Shown here: positions 23,664 to 32,510 of the stretch, piece by piece
Layout of the letters: the number at the start of each line of letters is the position of its first letter
Numbering within the stretch: the first letter of the stretch is position 1
NCBI RefSeq assembly: GCF_001592365.1
Contig: NZ_BCWU01000001.1
Span: 717,115 to 781,114 of the forward strand
Origin: Gordonia hydrophobica NBRC 16057
Lineage (GTDB): Bacteria > Actinomycetota > Actinomycetes > Mycobacteriales > Mycobacteriaceae
DNA: 64,000 nt
Reading direction: 5' to 3'
Position numbers and translations under genes: made by a program
The notes under the pieces: generated by a model
The model's input: only the letters and a program-made list of their open reading frames with translations
Databases searched by the model: none
What the model was told of the DNA's origin: nothing

Positions 23664-25093
23664 CGTGCCGCACCGCCTGACTTCCGAAGGCGACGGAGCG
23701 CGGACTCGGCCGCGTGGTATCCGCACAGGCCGTGAACGCCCGGGCCGGGCGGCGCCGACTGCGAGCACAGATACACCCCGTCGACGCCGGTGAAATACGG
23801 GTCCACAGCGGTACGTGGGCGCAGGAGGAGTTGCAGACCGTCGTTGCCGCCGCCCATGATGTCGCCCGCGGCGTAATTCAGGTTGTAGTTCGCCATCTGC
23901 GGAACGGTGGTGGTCCGCGTGCCGACGATGATGTCGCGGAAGCCGGGCGCGAACCGCTCGATCTGTCGGATCACGGTGTCGGTCGCATCGCCCCGGTACC
24001 CGGCGGGTGCGTGCGCGTACGACCAGATCGGATTGATCCCGCCTGTGCTCCGGGTCGGGTCGGCCAGATACTGCTGCCCGACGAGCACGAACGGATTCGT
24101 CGACATGACGCCCCGGGCGCGGAGCTTCTCCGACCGACGGATCTCCTCGAACGTCCCGCCGAGGTGCACGGTCCCGGCGCGAGCGCATTCGGGATTGCGC
24201 CACGGGATGTCGCCGCGGACCGCGAAGTCGACCTTGAAGGCCGCCGACCCGACGCGGTACCGCTCGTACGACCGCCGGATGCGCGACGGCATCAGATCCC
24301 CGTACAGCGTGACCGCCTGAGCGGGCGACAGGTCCAGGAGTACGATGTCAGCGTCGGGGATCTGCCGACGCGAGGTGACCGGAACGCCGGTGGTGATGGT
24401 GCCGCCGTGCGCCGCGACTGCACGTCCGACGGCCGCGGTGATCGCGCCCGAACCGCCCTCGGCGACGGGCCAGCCGTACCGATGTCCGCTCGCGGCGATC
24501 ATCAGTCCCAGCGAGGCCGTCAGCGGACGGTCGAAGTCGGTGTAGACGTGCGCTGCGACGCCCGCGTAGAGGGCGCGCGCCGCCGGTGTGCGAAAGACTT
24601 TGGCCAGTACCGAGACCGGAAGCAGCGCGCGCGGGCCGAAGGCGGCGAGCTTGATCGGGTGCGCGGGGACGTTGACGATCGGCCGCAGCAGGTCGTGCCC
24701 GAGGTCGTCGAAGTTGCGAGCGAGGTCGCCGAACAGCCCGCGCCATCGGGCGCCGTCGACGCCGAGGCCGGCCACCGTGGTGTCGATCGACTGGTGGAGC
24801 ACCCCGACCTCGCCCGAATCGAGCGGGTGGGCGCAGTCGATCTCCGGCCACTTCCAGGTGAGGCCGTAGCTCGCCAGGTCGACGTCGGCCCAGAACGGCG
24901 AACCGACGCCCATCGGATGGAACGCGGAGCAGAGATCATGCACCACACCGGGTTCCAGGAGCTCGGCCGACCGAGCGCCGCCACCGATCTCGTCGGCGGC
25001 CTCGAGGATCTCCACGTCGACGCCGCTGCGTGCCAGGTGCAGGGCGGCGGCGAGCCCGTTGGGCCCGCCGCCGACCACGACTGCCGTCGTCAT
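23660..25093 (-). CDS. Phytoene-desaturase-like FAD-dependent oxidoreductase
   Basis: 477 residues. N-terminal dinucleotide fold VVVGGGPNGLAAALHLARSG with the E39-type acidic end (EILEAADEIGGGARS), and a C-terminal FAD motif GVYLCSQSAPPGPGVHGLCGYHAA. The family (PYROXD2/CrtI-like) includes carotenoid desaturases/isomerases and many uncharacterised amine-oxidase-like enzymes. Its ATG directly follows the TAA of the DUF3556 gene (TAAATG reading), and its end overlaps the PucR gene. No other carotenoid gene is present, so a lipid or polyprenyl substrate supplied by the neighbouring ligase and membrane protein is more likely than carotenoids; this is inference. Confidence 0.8.
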   Translation of the reverse strand: MTTAVVVGGGPNGLAAALHLARSGVDVEILEAADEIGGGARSAELLEPGVVHDLCSAFHPMGVGSPFWADVDLASYGLTWKWPEIDCAHPLDSGEVGVLHQSIDTTVAGLGVDGARWRGLFGDLARNFDDLGHDLLRPIVNVPAHPIKLAAFGPRALLPVSVLAKVFRTPAARALYAGVAAHVYTDFDRPLTASLGLMIAASGHRYGWPVAEGGSGAITAAVGRAVAAHGGTITTGVPVTSRRQIPDADIVLLDLSPAQAVTLYGDLMPSRIRRSYERYRVGSAAFKVDFAVRGDIPWRNPECARAGTVHLGGTFEEIRRSEKLRARGVMSTNPFVLVGQQYLADPTRSTGGINPIWSYAHAPAGYRGDATDTVIRQIERFAPGFRDIIVGTRTTTVPQMANYNLNYAAGDIMGGGNDGLQLLLRPRTAVDPYFTGVDGVYLCSQSAPPGPGVHGLCGYHAAESALRRLRKSGGAAR

Positions 25094-26977
25094 TTACTCG
25101 CCGGCTTCCGCGGTGGCCGGCACCCCGACGGTGAAATCACCGGTGCGGGGAGCTGTCGTTCTCACGCTGTCAGCCTGGTCCACCGCGGTGTAGGCGTCAA
25201 TGCCCGACCGACCGTTGCCGAAGTCGCGGCGCCAGGTGACGTCGATCGAGATGGGCCCGTCGGGCAGCCACGGCTGGGTGTCGACCGCCTCGCGGACGTT
25301 CCAGCGGCCGCGCTCCACGACGCCGAGTGCGGCGTCCATGATCAGGTAGTCCTGCGTGCCGCGATGAATCGGCTGCGATTCGACCCAGACCACGGTGAAC
25401 TCGCCGGGCTCGAACTGGCAGCGACGCTGGAGCGCCTCGATCATCCGGGTGTCGTGCAGGTGTCCGTCACCGAAGTTGAAGGCGACGAGCGAGTTGCACG
25501 CGAACTCCGCCTCACGCAGCGTGTAGGAGTTCAGCCGGTCGTCGCCCAGGTGACGCATCTGCACCGAGAACAGCCCGCGACCCTGGCTGTGCATGGAACG
25601 CCACGCCATCATCTGGTGCATGACGACGTCGGCGACGTCTTCGGGGAAATCGGCCATCAACTGCGTCTTGGTGTTGAGCGAGCCGCGCACCACGTGCTGG
25701 TTGAGCTTCTCCTCGGCGCCCGGGGCGAAGGCCCACGACGCCGAGGCCCAGTTGCCCGCGTACTGCCGCATGGAGGGCAGGAACGAGACGAGGTCGGGGC
25801 GCAGATTGCCGAGCACCGGGAAGAACAACAGCCCGGCCACGATCAGGCCCAGCACCCACGGCATCGTGGTGTCGGTGACCGCGTAGCCGTCCCAGGCGGG
25901 GAAGCCCCAGAACAGGAACACCGTGGTGAAGGCGAACAGCACGTTCCATTCCAGGGGAACGGCGAGCGGGAACGTGGAGAAGATGAACGCGTGGAAGGCG
26001 ACCATCAGGACGACGGCCAGCAGCGTCAGCGTGCGGTTGGTGGAGAACAGCAGCACCAGCGGCGCACCGACCTCGACGAGCGTGCCCAAGATGTGTCCGG
26101 TGCCGCTCGCCAGCTTCGACGTCCGCATGTCGTCGGGGAACGAGCGGTAGTTCAACCGCTTGAGAACCTTGCTCCCGAGCCACGGGGTGTTCGAGAGCAT
26201 CGGCGGGATGACGCTGGAGAAGTGGTGACCGAGCTTCGAGATGCCCGCACCGATCCAGACGACGACGATCAGGAGTTTCAGCGCGAGAATCATGTCGACG
26301 AACGGCAGGACGGTGAAGAAGAGGACGGCGGGCAGGTACTGTTCGGCCCGCGCAGCGATGAACGGGACCTTGTCGCGGAGGCCGAGGATCACCATCATCA
26401 CCAGGTAGGGGATCAGGACGGTCGGGTTCACCAGACCGTGGTTGCCTGCCACCATGTCGTCGATCGACGCCGTGTGGACCGCGGGCAGGACGAGCGCGAT
26501 GATCAGATTGACGACGATCGCGGCGTACAGCACGACGTCGAACACCGTGCGCGAGTCGCCCCTGGTGAACGGAACCCTGTCGGGCCACGGTGGCAGGCGG
26601 ATGGTCTGTGGACGCAGCCAGAACAGGAGGCCGCCGGTCATCGGTTTGAAGTGTCCGGCGAGCGGACCCCACGAACCGCCGAAACCGATGGTCTCGAGCA
26701 GCACGGTCCACAGCACCAGTTTCTGGTAGACGATGGGCTCGTTCCACCACTCGGAGACGGCCAGCGGGTTCAGACCCGCCGTGAGGGTGGCGATGCTGAC
26801 GCCCGCGGCGATGTAGACGACGAGGACCTTCGCCAGGTAGATGAGGTGAACCATCTTCTGTGTGCCGAAGCCGTACTCGGCCCAGTGCGCGCCGAGCACG
26901 CGCAGGCGTTCCATGAACGGCTTCTGCAGAAACGTCGCGGGGTCGACCGGCGGGAAATCCGGTTGGGTGAGGCCCAT
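25094..26977 (-). CDS. DUF3556 polytopic membrane protein
   Basis: 627 residues. Eight to ten hydrophobic helices in the first 420 residues (for example VVLYAAIVVNLIIALVLPAV, LTLLAVVLMVAFHAFIFSTF, VLGLIVAGLLFFPVLGNL), with DMILALKLLIVVVWIGAGISKLGHHF resembling HTTM/gamma-carboxylase-like proteins, then a soluble C-terminal domain of about 200 residues with HQMMAWRSMHSQGRGLF. This is the actinobacterial DUF3556 family; function unknown. ATG 26975-26977. It is followed without a gap by the phytoene-desaturase-like gene, and a shared membrane-lipid task is inferred. Confidence 0.8.
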   Translation of the reverse strand: MGLTQPDFPPVDPATFLQKPFMERLRVLGAHWAEYGFGTQKMVHLIYLAKVLVVYIAAGVSIATLTAGLNPLAVSEWWNEPIVYQKLVLWTVLLETIGFGGSWGPLAGHFKPMTGGLLFWLRPQTIRLPPWPDRVPFTRGDSRTVFDVVLYAAIVVNLIIALVLPAVHTASIDDMVAGNHGLVNPTVLIPYLVMMVILGLRDKVPFIAARAEQYLPAVLFFTVLPFVDMILALKLLIVVVWIGAGISKLGHHFSSVIPPMLSNTPWLGSKVLKRLNYRSFPDDMRTSKLASGTGHILGTLVEVGAPLVLLFSTNRTLTLLAVVLMVAFHAFIFSTFPLAVPLEWNVLFAFTTVFLFWGFPAWDGYAVTDTTMPWVLGLIVAGLLFFPVLGNLRPDLVSFLPSMRQYAGNWASASWAFAPGAEEKLNQHVVRGSLNTKTQLMADFPEDVADVVMHQMMAWRSMHSQGRGLFSVQMRHLGDDRLNSYTLREAEFACNSLVAFNFGDGHLHDTRMIEALQRRCQFEPGEFTVVWVESQPIHRGTQDYLIMDAALGVVERGRWNVREAVDTQPWLPDGPISIDVTWRRDFGNGRSGIDAYTAVDQADSVRTTAPRTGDFTVGVPATAEAGE

Positions 26978-27063
26978 GATTGACTCCAATCGGGGAAGGG
27001 TGGGCAGGGCGAATCTGGCGGACTCCGCCGGGGCGGTGCCGCTTGGATGGAGGAGGGTGACGG

Positions 27064-28512
27064 TCAGCCCGTGACGAGATCGCGTCGCAGAGCGGGCTTG
27101 TCGATCTTGCCGACCGGGTTGCGGGGAAGATCGTCGAGCAGGTGAATAGCGGTGGGGCGCTTGACACGAGCGAGTCGGGTGAGCAGGTGCTCGGCGAGTT
27201 CGTCGGCGTCCGCGGTGGCACCGGGGTGCCGCACCACGTACGCGACGGGGACCTCGCCGTACAGCTCGTGCGGGGCGCCGACGACCGCGCATTCGAGAAC
27301 GGCCGGATGCGTGGCGAGCGCGGCCTCGATCTCCTTGGGGTAGAGGTTCTCGCCGCCGCGGATGATCATGTCCTTGATGCGGTCGACCAGTGTCAGGTAG
27401 CCGTCGTCGTCGAGCCGTCCGACGTCACCGGTGTGCAGGCGACCGTCGACGATGGTCGCGGCGGTCTCTTCCGGGCGGTTCAGGTAGCCCTGCATCACGC
27501 TCGGTCCACTGATGACGACTTCGCCGATCTCGCCGGTGGGAGCCTCGGTGCCGTCCGGGGTGACGATCGTGATCGTCTGACCGGGAAGTGCTGGGCCGAC
27601 GGTGCCGAGCTTGCGCTCGCCGTTCAGCGGGTTGCAGGCCGACGCGCACGTGCCCTCGGTGAGGCCGTAACCCTCGAGGATGGGGAATGGAAACCGCTCC
27701 TGGGCCAGGTTCAACAGCTCGCGGGAGATCGGTGCGGCGCCGCAGATCGCTGCACGCACCGACGAGAGGTCGGCGTCGACGGCGTCGGGCGAGGAGACGA
27801 GCAGCGCGTAGATGGTCGGGACGCCCGAGAAGTAGGTCGGACGCAGGGTGGCGACGTCGGTGAAGAAGCGGCTGACCGAGAACTGACCGGTGACGCTGAC
27901 CTGCCCGCCCGCGATGAACGGCGCGAGCACCGACACGCAGATCGCATTGACGTGGAACAGCGGCAGGATCAGGAGCGCGTGGTCGGCCGGGGTCAGATTC
28001 AGGATCGACACCATGCTCGACGCCATGAACCGCAGGTTGGCGTGACTCAGGCGGACGCCCTTGGGACGGCCGGTGGAGCCGGAGGTGTAGATCAGCAGTG
28101 CGATGGTGTCGTCGGACGGCGCCGTCGGCGCCGTCCATCCGGTGGTCGCCACAGTCGCGAGGTCGGCCACGTCGAGGACCTTGCGATCACCGATCGGGCG
28201 GTCGCCGACGATGAGCGCCGCGTTCGCGTCGTCGAGCTGGTAGCCGGCCTCGTCGGCGGTGAACGCCGGGTTGACCGGGGTGGCCGTCGCGCCGATCCGC
28301 CAGGCGGCGGCCATCACCAGGATCAGCTCGGCGCGGTTCGGGAGCACCGCTGCGACGACGTCGCCGGCTCCGATTCCCCCGAGCGCGAACTGCTCGGCGA
28401 CGGCATCCACGCGTTCGGCGAACCGAGCGTACGAGTACGCGTCGTCATCGTCCCGAATGCAGGGGGCTTCTCCTCGGACGGCGTTGTCCCAGGGGAAGTA
28501 CGATGCGGCCAT
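27064..28512 (-). CDS. Acyl-CoA synthetase (AMP-forming ligase)
   Basis: 482 residues, a short ANL-superfamily ligase. Seen: the P-loop LLIYTSGSTGRPKGVRLSH, LPLFHVNA, YFSGVPTIYALL, GYGLTEGTCAS, the hinge block HTGDVGRLDDDGYLTLVDRIKDMIIRGGENLYPKEIE and the catalytic lysine in NPVGKIDK. It activates a carboxylic (fatty or aromatic) acid to the CoA thioester; the chain length cannot be read from sequence. ATG 28510-28512 has ribosome site AAGGAAAGG. It leads a minus-strand operon with DUF3556, an oxidoreductase and a PucR regulator. Confidence 0.9.
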   Translation of the reverse strand: MAASYFPWDNAVRGEAPCIRDDDDAYSYARFAERVDAVAEQFALGGIGAGDVVAAVLPNRAELILVMAAAWRIGATATPVNPAFTADEAGYQLDDANAALIVGDRPIGDRKVLDVADLATVATTGWTAPTAPSDDTIALLIYTSGSTGRPKGVRLSHANLRFMASSMVSILNLTPADHALLILPLFHVNAICVSVLAPFIAGGQVSVTGQFSVSRFFTDVATLRPTYFSGVPTIYALLVSSPDAVDADLSSVRAAICGAAPISRELLNLAQERFPFPILEGYGLTEGTCASACNPLNGERKLGTVGPALPGQTITIVTPDGTEAPTGEIGEVVISGPSVMQGYLNRPEETAATIVDGRLHTGDVGRLDDDGYLTLVDRIKDMIIRGGENLYPKEIEAALATHPAVLECAVVGAPHELYGEVPVAYVVRHPGATADADELAEHLLTRLARVKRPTAIHLLDDLPRNPVGKIDKPALRRDLVTG

Positions 28513-28534
28513 GTGAATCACCTTTCCTTGATGC

Positions 28535-28545
28535 TGTGAGTCACA
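28535..28545. promoter_or_regulatory. Short palindrome upstream of acyl-CoA synthetase gene
   Basis: TGTGA-G-TCACA, perfect 5-bp arms, 22 bp upstream of the ligase start and next to its ribosome site. This is a plausible repressor site for the ligase-DUF3556-oxidoreductase-pucR operon. The binding protein is unknown; PucR or a GntR/FadR-type regulator would be candidates. Confidence 0.3.
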
Positions 28546-28646
28546 ACACTAAGGAAGGGTGAAGGGGAGCACTACGGCCTGCGAGGCCAGACTTCCGAGT
28601 GCGGTTTGTGCACTGAGCACAATGGCGCTCGGCGGCGGGCTCGTCG

Positions 28647-29111
28647 TCAGGCGCGGACGATGTTCGTGCCGTCGACGCGGATCGCGACCTTGGTCAATGA
28701 GCGTTCGGCGGGGCCCTGAGCGACGGTGCCGTCGAGGTGGAAACGGCTTCCGTGACAGGGGCATTCGATCGCCGAGCCGGCGACCTCCGACAGCGCGCAA
28801 CCGGCGTGCGTGCATTCGGCGGTGAACGCCTCGTAGGTGCCCGCGGTGGGCTGGGTGAGGACCACGCCCGCGGTGATCACTCCGCTGCCGACAGGGACGT
28901 CGGCGGTTTCGGCGAGTGTTCCGGTGGGCGCATTGGACGGCACCGACACGGTGCTCTCCGGAGCGCTGCTGTCACCGCCGCAGGCACTGAGCGCCGTGCC
29001 GAGGACGGCGGCACCCGCCACGGCCCCGGCCCCCGCGACGAAGGTGCGGCGCGAGAATCCGGTGGCGGGAGTCGGCTCGGAGCTGTCAGGTGTCACTGGG
29101 GTCGAGGGCAT
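28647..29111 (-). CDS. Exported Rieske [2Fe-2S] lipoprotein
   Basis: 154 residues. Tat signal with twin arginine (SRRTFV, R21-R22), hydrophobic stretch, and a lipobox LSAC with C44 as the lipidated residue. The mature part is a small Rieske domain with CTHAGC and CPCHGS, the two Cys-His pairs binding a 2Fe-2S cluster, followed by a Pro-loop-like GTVAQGPAERSL. It is folded before export and tethered outside the membrane. ATG follows GAAGGAGA. Redox partner unknown; it lies between the VOC gene and the acyl-CoA synthetase on the same strand. Confidence 0.88.
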   Translation of the reverse strand: MPSTPVTPDSSEPTPATGFSRRTFVAGAGAVAGAAVLGTALSACGGDSSAPESTVSVPSNAPTGTLAETADVPVGSGVITAGVVLTQPTAGTYEAFTAECTHAGCALSEVAGSAIECPCHGSRFHLDGTVAQGPAERSLTKVAIRVDGTNIVRA

Positions 29112-29174
29112 CGGGTCTCCTTCGGTGGGCCGGAACGGGGACGGGCTGGGACAGCGAAGCGGTCTGGTGGCGAG

Positions 29175-29654
29175 TCAGACGCCGAGTACGGTGCCGTCGG
29201 CACCGACGGTGAAGCCGGGGTTGTGGACGAAGTCCCACCGGAAACCGTCGGGATCGGCGATGCAGGCGCTGGTGCCACCCCAGGGCTGCAGGGTCGGCGG
29301 GTTGATCGGTTGGGCGCCGGCGGCCAGCGCGCGGTCGTACAGCTGCTGCACCGTCTCCGCGTCGGGGACGTTGTGACCGAGGGAGATCGGGGGCGCGAGC
29401 GGGCCGTGACCCACCTCGCCGTACTCGCTCGGCATGGACGCGACGTTCCACAGCGCCAGCATGAGGCCGTGGCCCGCCTGCGCGAAGGTGATCTCGCCGG
29501 GCACGGAACTGATCTCGCGGAAACCGAGGCCGTCGACGTAGAACGATCGAGAGGCGCTGACGTCCCGGACACCGAGGGTGATCGCTGTGACAGGCGGGGC
29601 GACGTGCTGGGCCAATGGGACCTCCGGAGTCGGGAATTCGGCTGCGCCACCCAT
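29175..29654 (-). CDS. VOC (glyoxalase/bleomycin-resistance) family protein
   Basis: 159 residues with the paired beta-alpha-beta-beta-beta modules of the vicinal-oxygen-chelate fold: [50 protein letters not shown] and [17 protein letters not shown]. This is the common actinobacterial glyoxalase-like type; neither a true glyoxalase I nor a dioxygenase can be asserted. The start is uncertain: ATG 29652-29654 used, with an upstream in-frame ATG at about 29711 and a weak ribosome site. Divergent from uvrB. Confidence 0.75.
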   Translation of the reverse strand: MGGAAEFPTPEVPLAQHVAPPVTAITLGVRDVSASRSFYVDGLGFREISSVPGEITFAQAGHGLMLALWNVASMPSEYGEVGHGPLAPPISLGHNVPDAETVQQLYDRALAAGAQPINPPTLQPWGGTSACIADPDGFRWDFVHNPGFTVGADGTVLGV

Positions 29655-29794
29655 GCTACGGCGTGGTTCCAGCGCAGGCGTCGCTTCGCACAGCATGCCG
29701 CCGCCGATCAACAGCCGTGGTGGCAGCGCGGTGGCTGACGAGCCGCGACGAATGGTCGCCGGTTCTTGTCAGTGGTCGCGTCTACGCTGGGGGC

Positions 29795-31948
29795 ATGGCA
29801 TTTCCAGCGGAGAAACCGGTGATCGCGCACTCCGAGTTCCGGCCGATCGGAGAGATCGAACGCAGCGAAGCGAAGTTCGAGGTCGTCAGCGAGTACGAGC
29901 CGGCGGGCGACCAACCGACCGCCATCGCCGACCTGGAGCGACGCCTGGCCGCGGGGGAGCGCGACGTGGTGCTGCTCGGCGCGACCGGTACCGGCAAGTC
30001 GGCGACCACCGCCTGGCTCATCGAGAAGGTCCAGCGGCCGACGCTGGTCATGGCTCCGAACAAGACGCTCGCGGCGCAGCTCGCGAACGAACTGCGCGAG
30101 ATGCTGCCCAACAATGCCGTCGAGTACTTCGTCTCGTACTACGACTACTACCAACCCGAGGCGTACATCGCGCAGACCGACACGTACATCGAGAAGGACA
30201 GCTCGATCAACGACGACGTCGAACGGCTCCGGCATTCCGCGACGTCGAGCCTGCTGTCACGGCGCGACGTCGTGGTGGTCGCGTCGGTCTCGTGCATCTA
30301 CGGTCTCGGCACGCCGCAGTCGTACCTGGACCGCTCGGTGGAGCTGTCCGTTGGTGAGACGATCGACCGCGACGCACTGCTGCGGCTCCTGGTCGACGTG
30401 CAGTACACCCGCAACGACGTCTCGTTTGTGCGTGGCGGGTTCCGGGTTCGCGGCGACACCGTCGAGATCATCCCGTCCTACGAAGAGCTCGCCGTCCGCA
30501 TCGAGTTCTTCGGCGACGAGGTGGAAGCGCTCTACTATCTGCATCCGCTGACCGGCGACGTGGTGCGCCAGGTCGATTCGCTGCGCATCTTCCCGGCCAC
30601 CCACTATGTGGCCGGACCGGAGCGAATGGCGATGGCGATGGACAGCATCGAGAAGGAACTCGAGGTGCGGCTGGCCGATCTGGAGGCCAAGGGCAAGCTC
30701 TTGGAGGCGCAACGATTGCGGATGCGCACCACCTACGACCTCGAGATGATGCGCCAGGTCGGCTTCTGCTCGGGCATCGAGAACTATTCGAGGCACATCG
30801 ACGGTCGCGAAGCGGGATCGGCGCCCGCCACCCTCCTCGACTACTTCCCGGACGACTTCCTGCTCGTCATCGACGAGTCGCACGTGACGGTCCCACAGAT
30901 CGGTGCGATGTACGAGGGCGACATGTCGCGCAAGCGCAACCTCGTCGAATACGGCTTCCGCCTGCCGTCCGCCGTCGACAATCGCCCGCTCACCTGGGAC
31001 GAGTTCGTCGACCGCGTCGGTCAGACGGTGTATCTGTCGGCGACGCCGGGAGCCTACGAGCTCGGCCAGTCCGACGGCGAGTTCGTGGAGCAGGTCATCC
31101 GCCCCACCGGCCTCCTCGACCCCAAGATCGTCGTCAAACCGACGAAAGGCCAGATCGACGATCTGGTCCATGAGGTCCGAGAGCGCACCGAACGCGACGA
31201 ACGCGTCCTCGTCACCACTCTCACCAAGAAGATGTCCGAGGATCTCACCGACTATCTGCTGGAACTCGGTGTCCGGGTGCGGTACCTGCACTCCGAGGTC
31301 GACACCCTCCGTCGCGTCGAACTGCTACGACAGCTCCGGACCGGCGAATACGACGTCCTCGTCGGCATCAACCTGCTCCGCGAGGGCCTCGACCTGCCCG
31401 AAGTTTCGCTGGTCGCGATCCTCGACGCCGACAAGGAGGGCTTCCTGCGGAGCACCACGTCGCTGATCCAGACCATCGGTCGTGCCGCCCGCAACGTGTC
31501 CGGCGAAGTCCACATGTACGCCGACCGCATCACCGATTCGATGGCCAATGCGATCGAGGAGACGGATCGACGCCGAGCCAAGCAGATCGCCTACAACGAG
31601 GAGATGGGCGTAGATCCGCAGCCCCTGCGCAAGAAGATCGCCGACATCCTGGACCAGGTGTACGCGGAGGCCGAGGACGCTGTCGACGTCGGCGGATCGG
31701 GTCGTAACGCCAGTCGGGGGCGCCGTGCGCAGGGCGAAGTGTCGAAGGTCGCAACGTCGGGGGTCATCGAGAACCGGGACACAGCGGGCATGCCCCGCGC
31801 CGAGTTGGCCGATCTGGTGCAACAACTGACTGATCAGATGATGAATGCGGCCCGCGATCTGCAGTTCGAGCTCGCGGCTCGGCTGCGCGACGAGATCGCC
31901 GATTTGAAGAAAGAACTGCGCGGGATGGACGCGGCAGGTATCAAGTAA
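29795..31948 (+). CDS. uvrB: Excinuclease ABC subunit B
   Basis: 717-residue UvrB, the helicase-like damage-verification subunit of nucleotide excision repair. Seen: Walker [18 protein letters not shown], the beta-hairpin aromatic run [11 protein letters not shown], helicase motif [49 protein letters not shown], and the C-terminal UVR domain ([31 protein letters not shown]). ATG 29795 is preceded by a GGGGGC-type site. uvrA lies 4.7 kb downstream on the same strand. No LexA/SOS box is obvious upstream. Confidence 0.97.
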   Translation: MAFPAEKPVIAHSEFRPIGEIERSEAKFEVVSEYEPAGDQPTAIADLERRLAAGERDVVLLGATGTGKSATTAWLIEKVQRPTLVMAPNKTLAAQLANELREMLPNNAVEYFVSYYDYYQPEAYIAQTDTYIEKDSSINDDVERLRHSATSSLLSRRDVVVVASVSCIYGLGTPQSYLDRSVELSVGETIDRDALLRLLVDVQYTRNDVSFVRGGFRVRGDTVEIIPSYEELAVRIEFFGDEVEALYYLHPLTGDVVRQVDSLRIFPATHYVAGPERMAMAMDSIEKELEVRLADLEAKGKLLEAQRLRMRTTYDLEMMRQVGFCSGIENYSRHIDGREAGSAPATLLDYFPDDFLLVIDESHVTVPQIGAMYEGDMSRKRNLVEYGFRLPSAVDNRPLTWDEFVDRVGQTVYLSATPGAYELGQSDGEFVEQVIRPTGLLDPKIVVKPTKGQIDDLVHEVRERTERDERVLVTTLTKKMSEDLTDYLLELGVRVRYLHSEVDTLRRVELLRQLRTGEYDVLVGINLLREGLDLPEVSLVAILDADKEGFLRSTTSLIQTIGRAARNVSGEVHMYADRITDSMANAIEETDRRRAKQIAYNEEMGVDPQPLRKKIADILDQVYAEAEDAVDVGGSGRNASRGRRAQGEVSKVATSGVIENRDTAGMPRAELADLVQQLTDQMMNAARDLQFELAARLRDEIADLKKELRGMDAAGIK

Positions 31949-32049
31949 CGCAGGCCGGTGGGCGTCATCAAGGTATGTTCTGACGAGAAGCGGTGCGTCC
32001 GGCGCCCCGGGTGCACTGGCCCACTTCACATCTGGAGGGACACACAGGC

Positions 32050-32493
32050 ATGAGTGCTTACACCACTATCGTGGTCGGTACCGACGGCTCGGAGTCGTCG
32101 TTGAGGGCTGTCGAGCGAGCAGGCGCCATCGTGGGAGACGGCACCGTCGTCATCGCGTGCGCCTACTTCCCGAACGACGGCAAGGCCGCCAACGCGGCGT
32201 CGGACAGCCTGCGTGACGAGGCCTACCAGGTGATGGGGTCCTCGCCCACCGAGGAGATCCTCCGCACGGCCAAGGAACGCGCCACCGGAGCCGGCGCGAC
32301 CAAGGTGGTTCAGCGCGCGGTTCAGGGCGCCCCGGTCGACGCGCTCCTGCAGTTGGTCGTCGACGTCCAGGCCGACCTTCTGGTGGTCGGCAACAAGGGC
32401 CTCAACTCCATCGCCGGTCGTCTGCTGGGCTCCGTGCCCGCCGACGTCGCGCGCAAGGCCGCCTGCGACGTGCTGATCGTTCACACCACGTAG
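32050..32493 (+). CDS. Universal stress protein (UspA family)
   Basis: 147 residues, one Usp domain. N-terminal TTIVVGTDGSESSLRAVERA and the C-terminal ATP-binding signature GNKGLNSIAGRLLGSVPADVARKAACDVLIVH (G-2x-G-9x-G-S/V). This places it with the ATP-binding class. ATG 32050 has ribosome site GGAGGGA about 10 nt upstream. It lies 100 bp after uvrB and converges with the HelD-type helicase gene; a terminator hairpin overlaps the latter's end. Exact stress role unknown. Confidence 0.93.
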   Translation: MSAYTTIVVGTDGSESSLRAVERAGAIVGDGTVVIACAYFPNDGKAANAASDSLRDEAYQVMGSSPTEEILRTAKERATGAGATKVVQRAVQGAPVDALLQLVVDVQADLLVVGNKGLNSIAGRLLGSVPADVARKAACDVLIVHTT

Positions 32494-32510
32494 ACCGCGC
32501 GGACGCGCAC

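Noticed and set aside
23714..26983. 1,089-codon open frame antisense to the CrtI-like and DUF3556 genes
   Set aside because: A mirror of coding sequence in high-GC DNA; no motifs.
29655..29794. LexA/SOS box upstream of uvrB
   Set aside because: No sequence near the actinobacterial consensus TCGAAC-N4-GTTCGA was found here or before uvrA.
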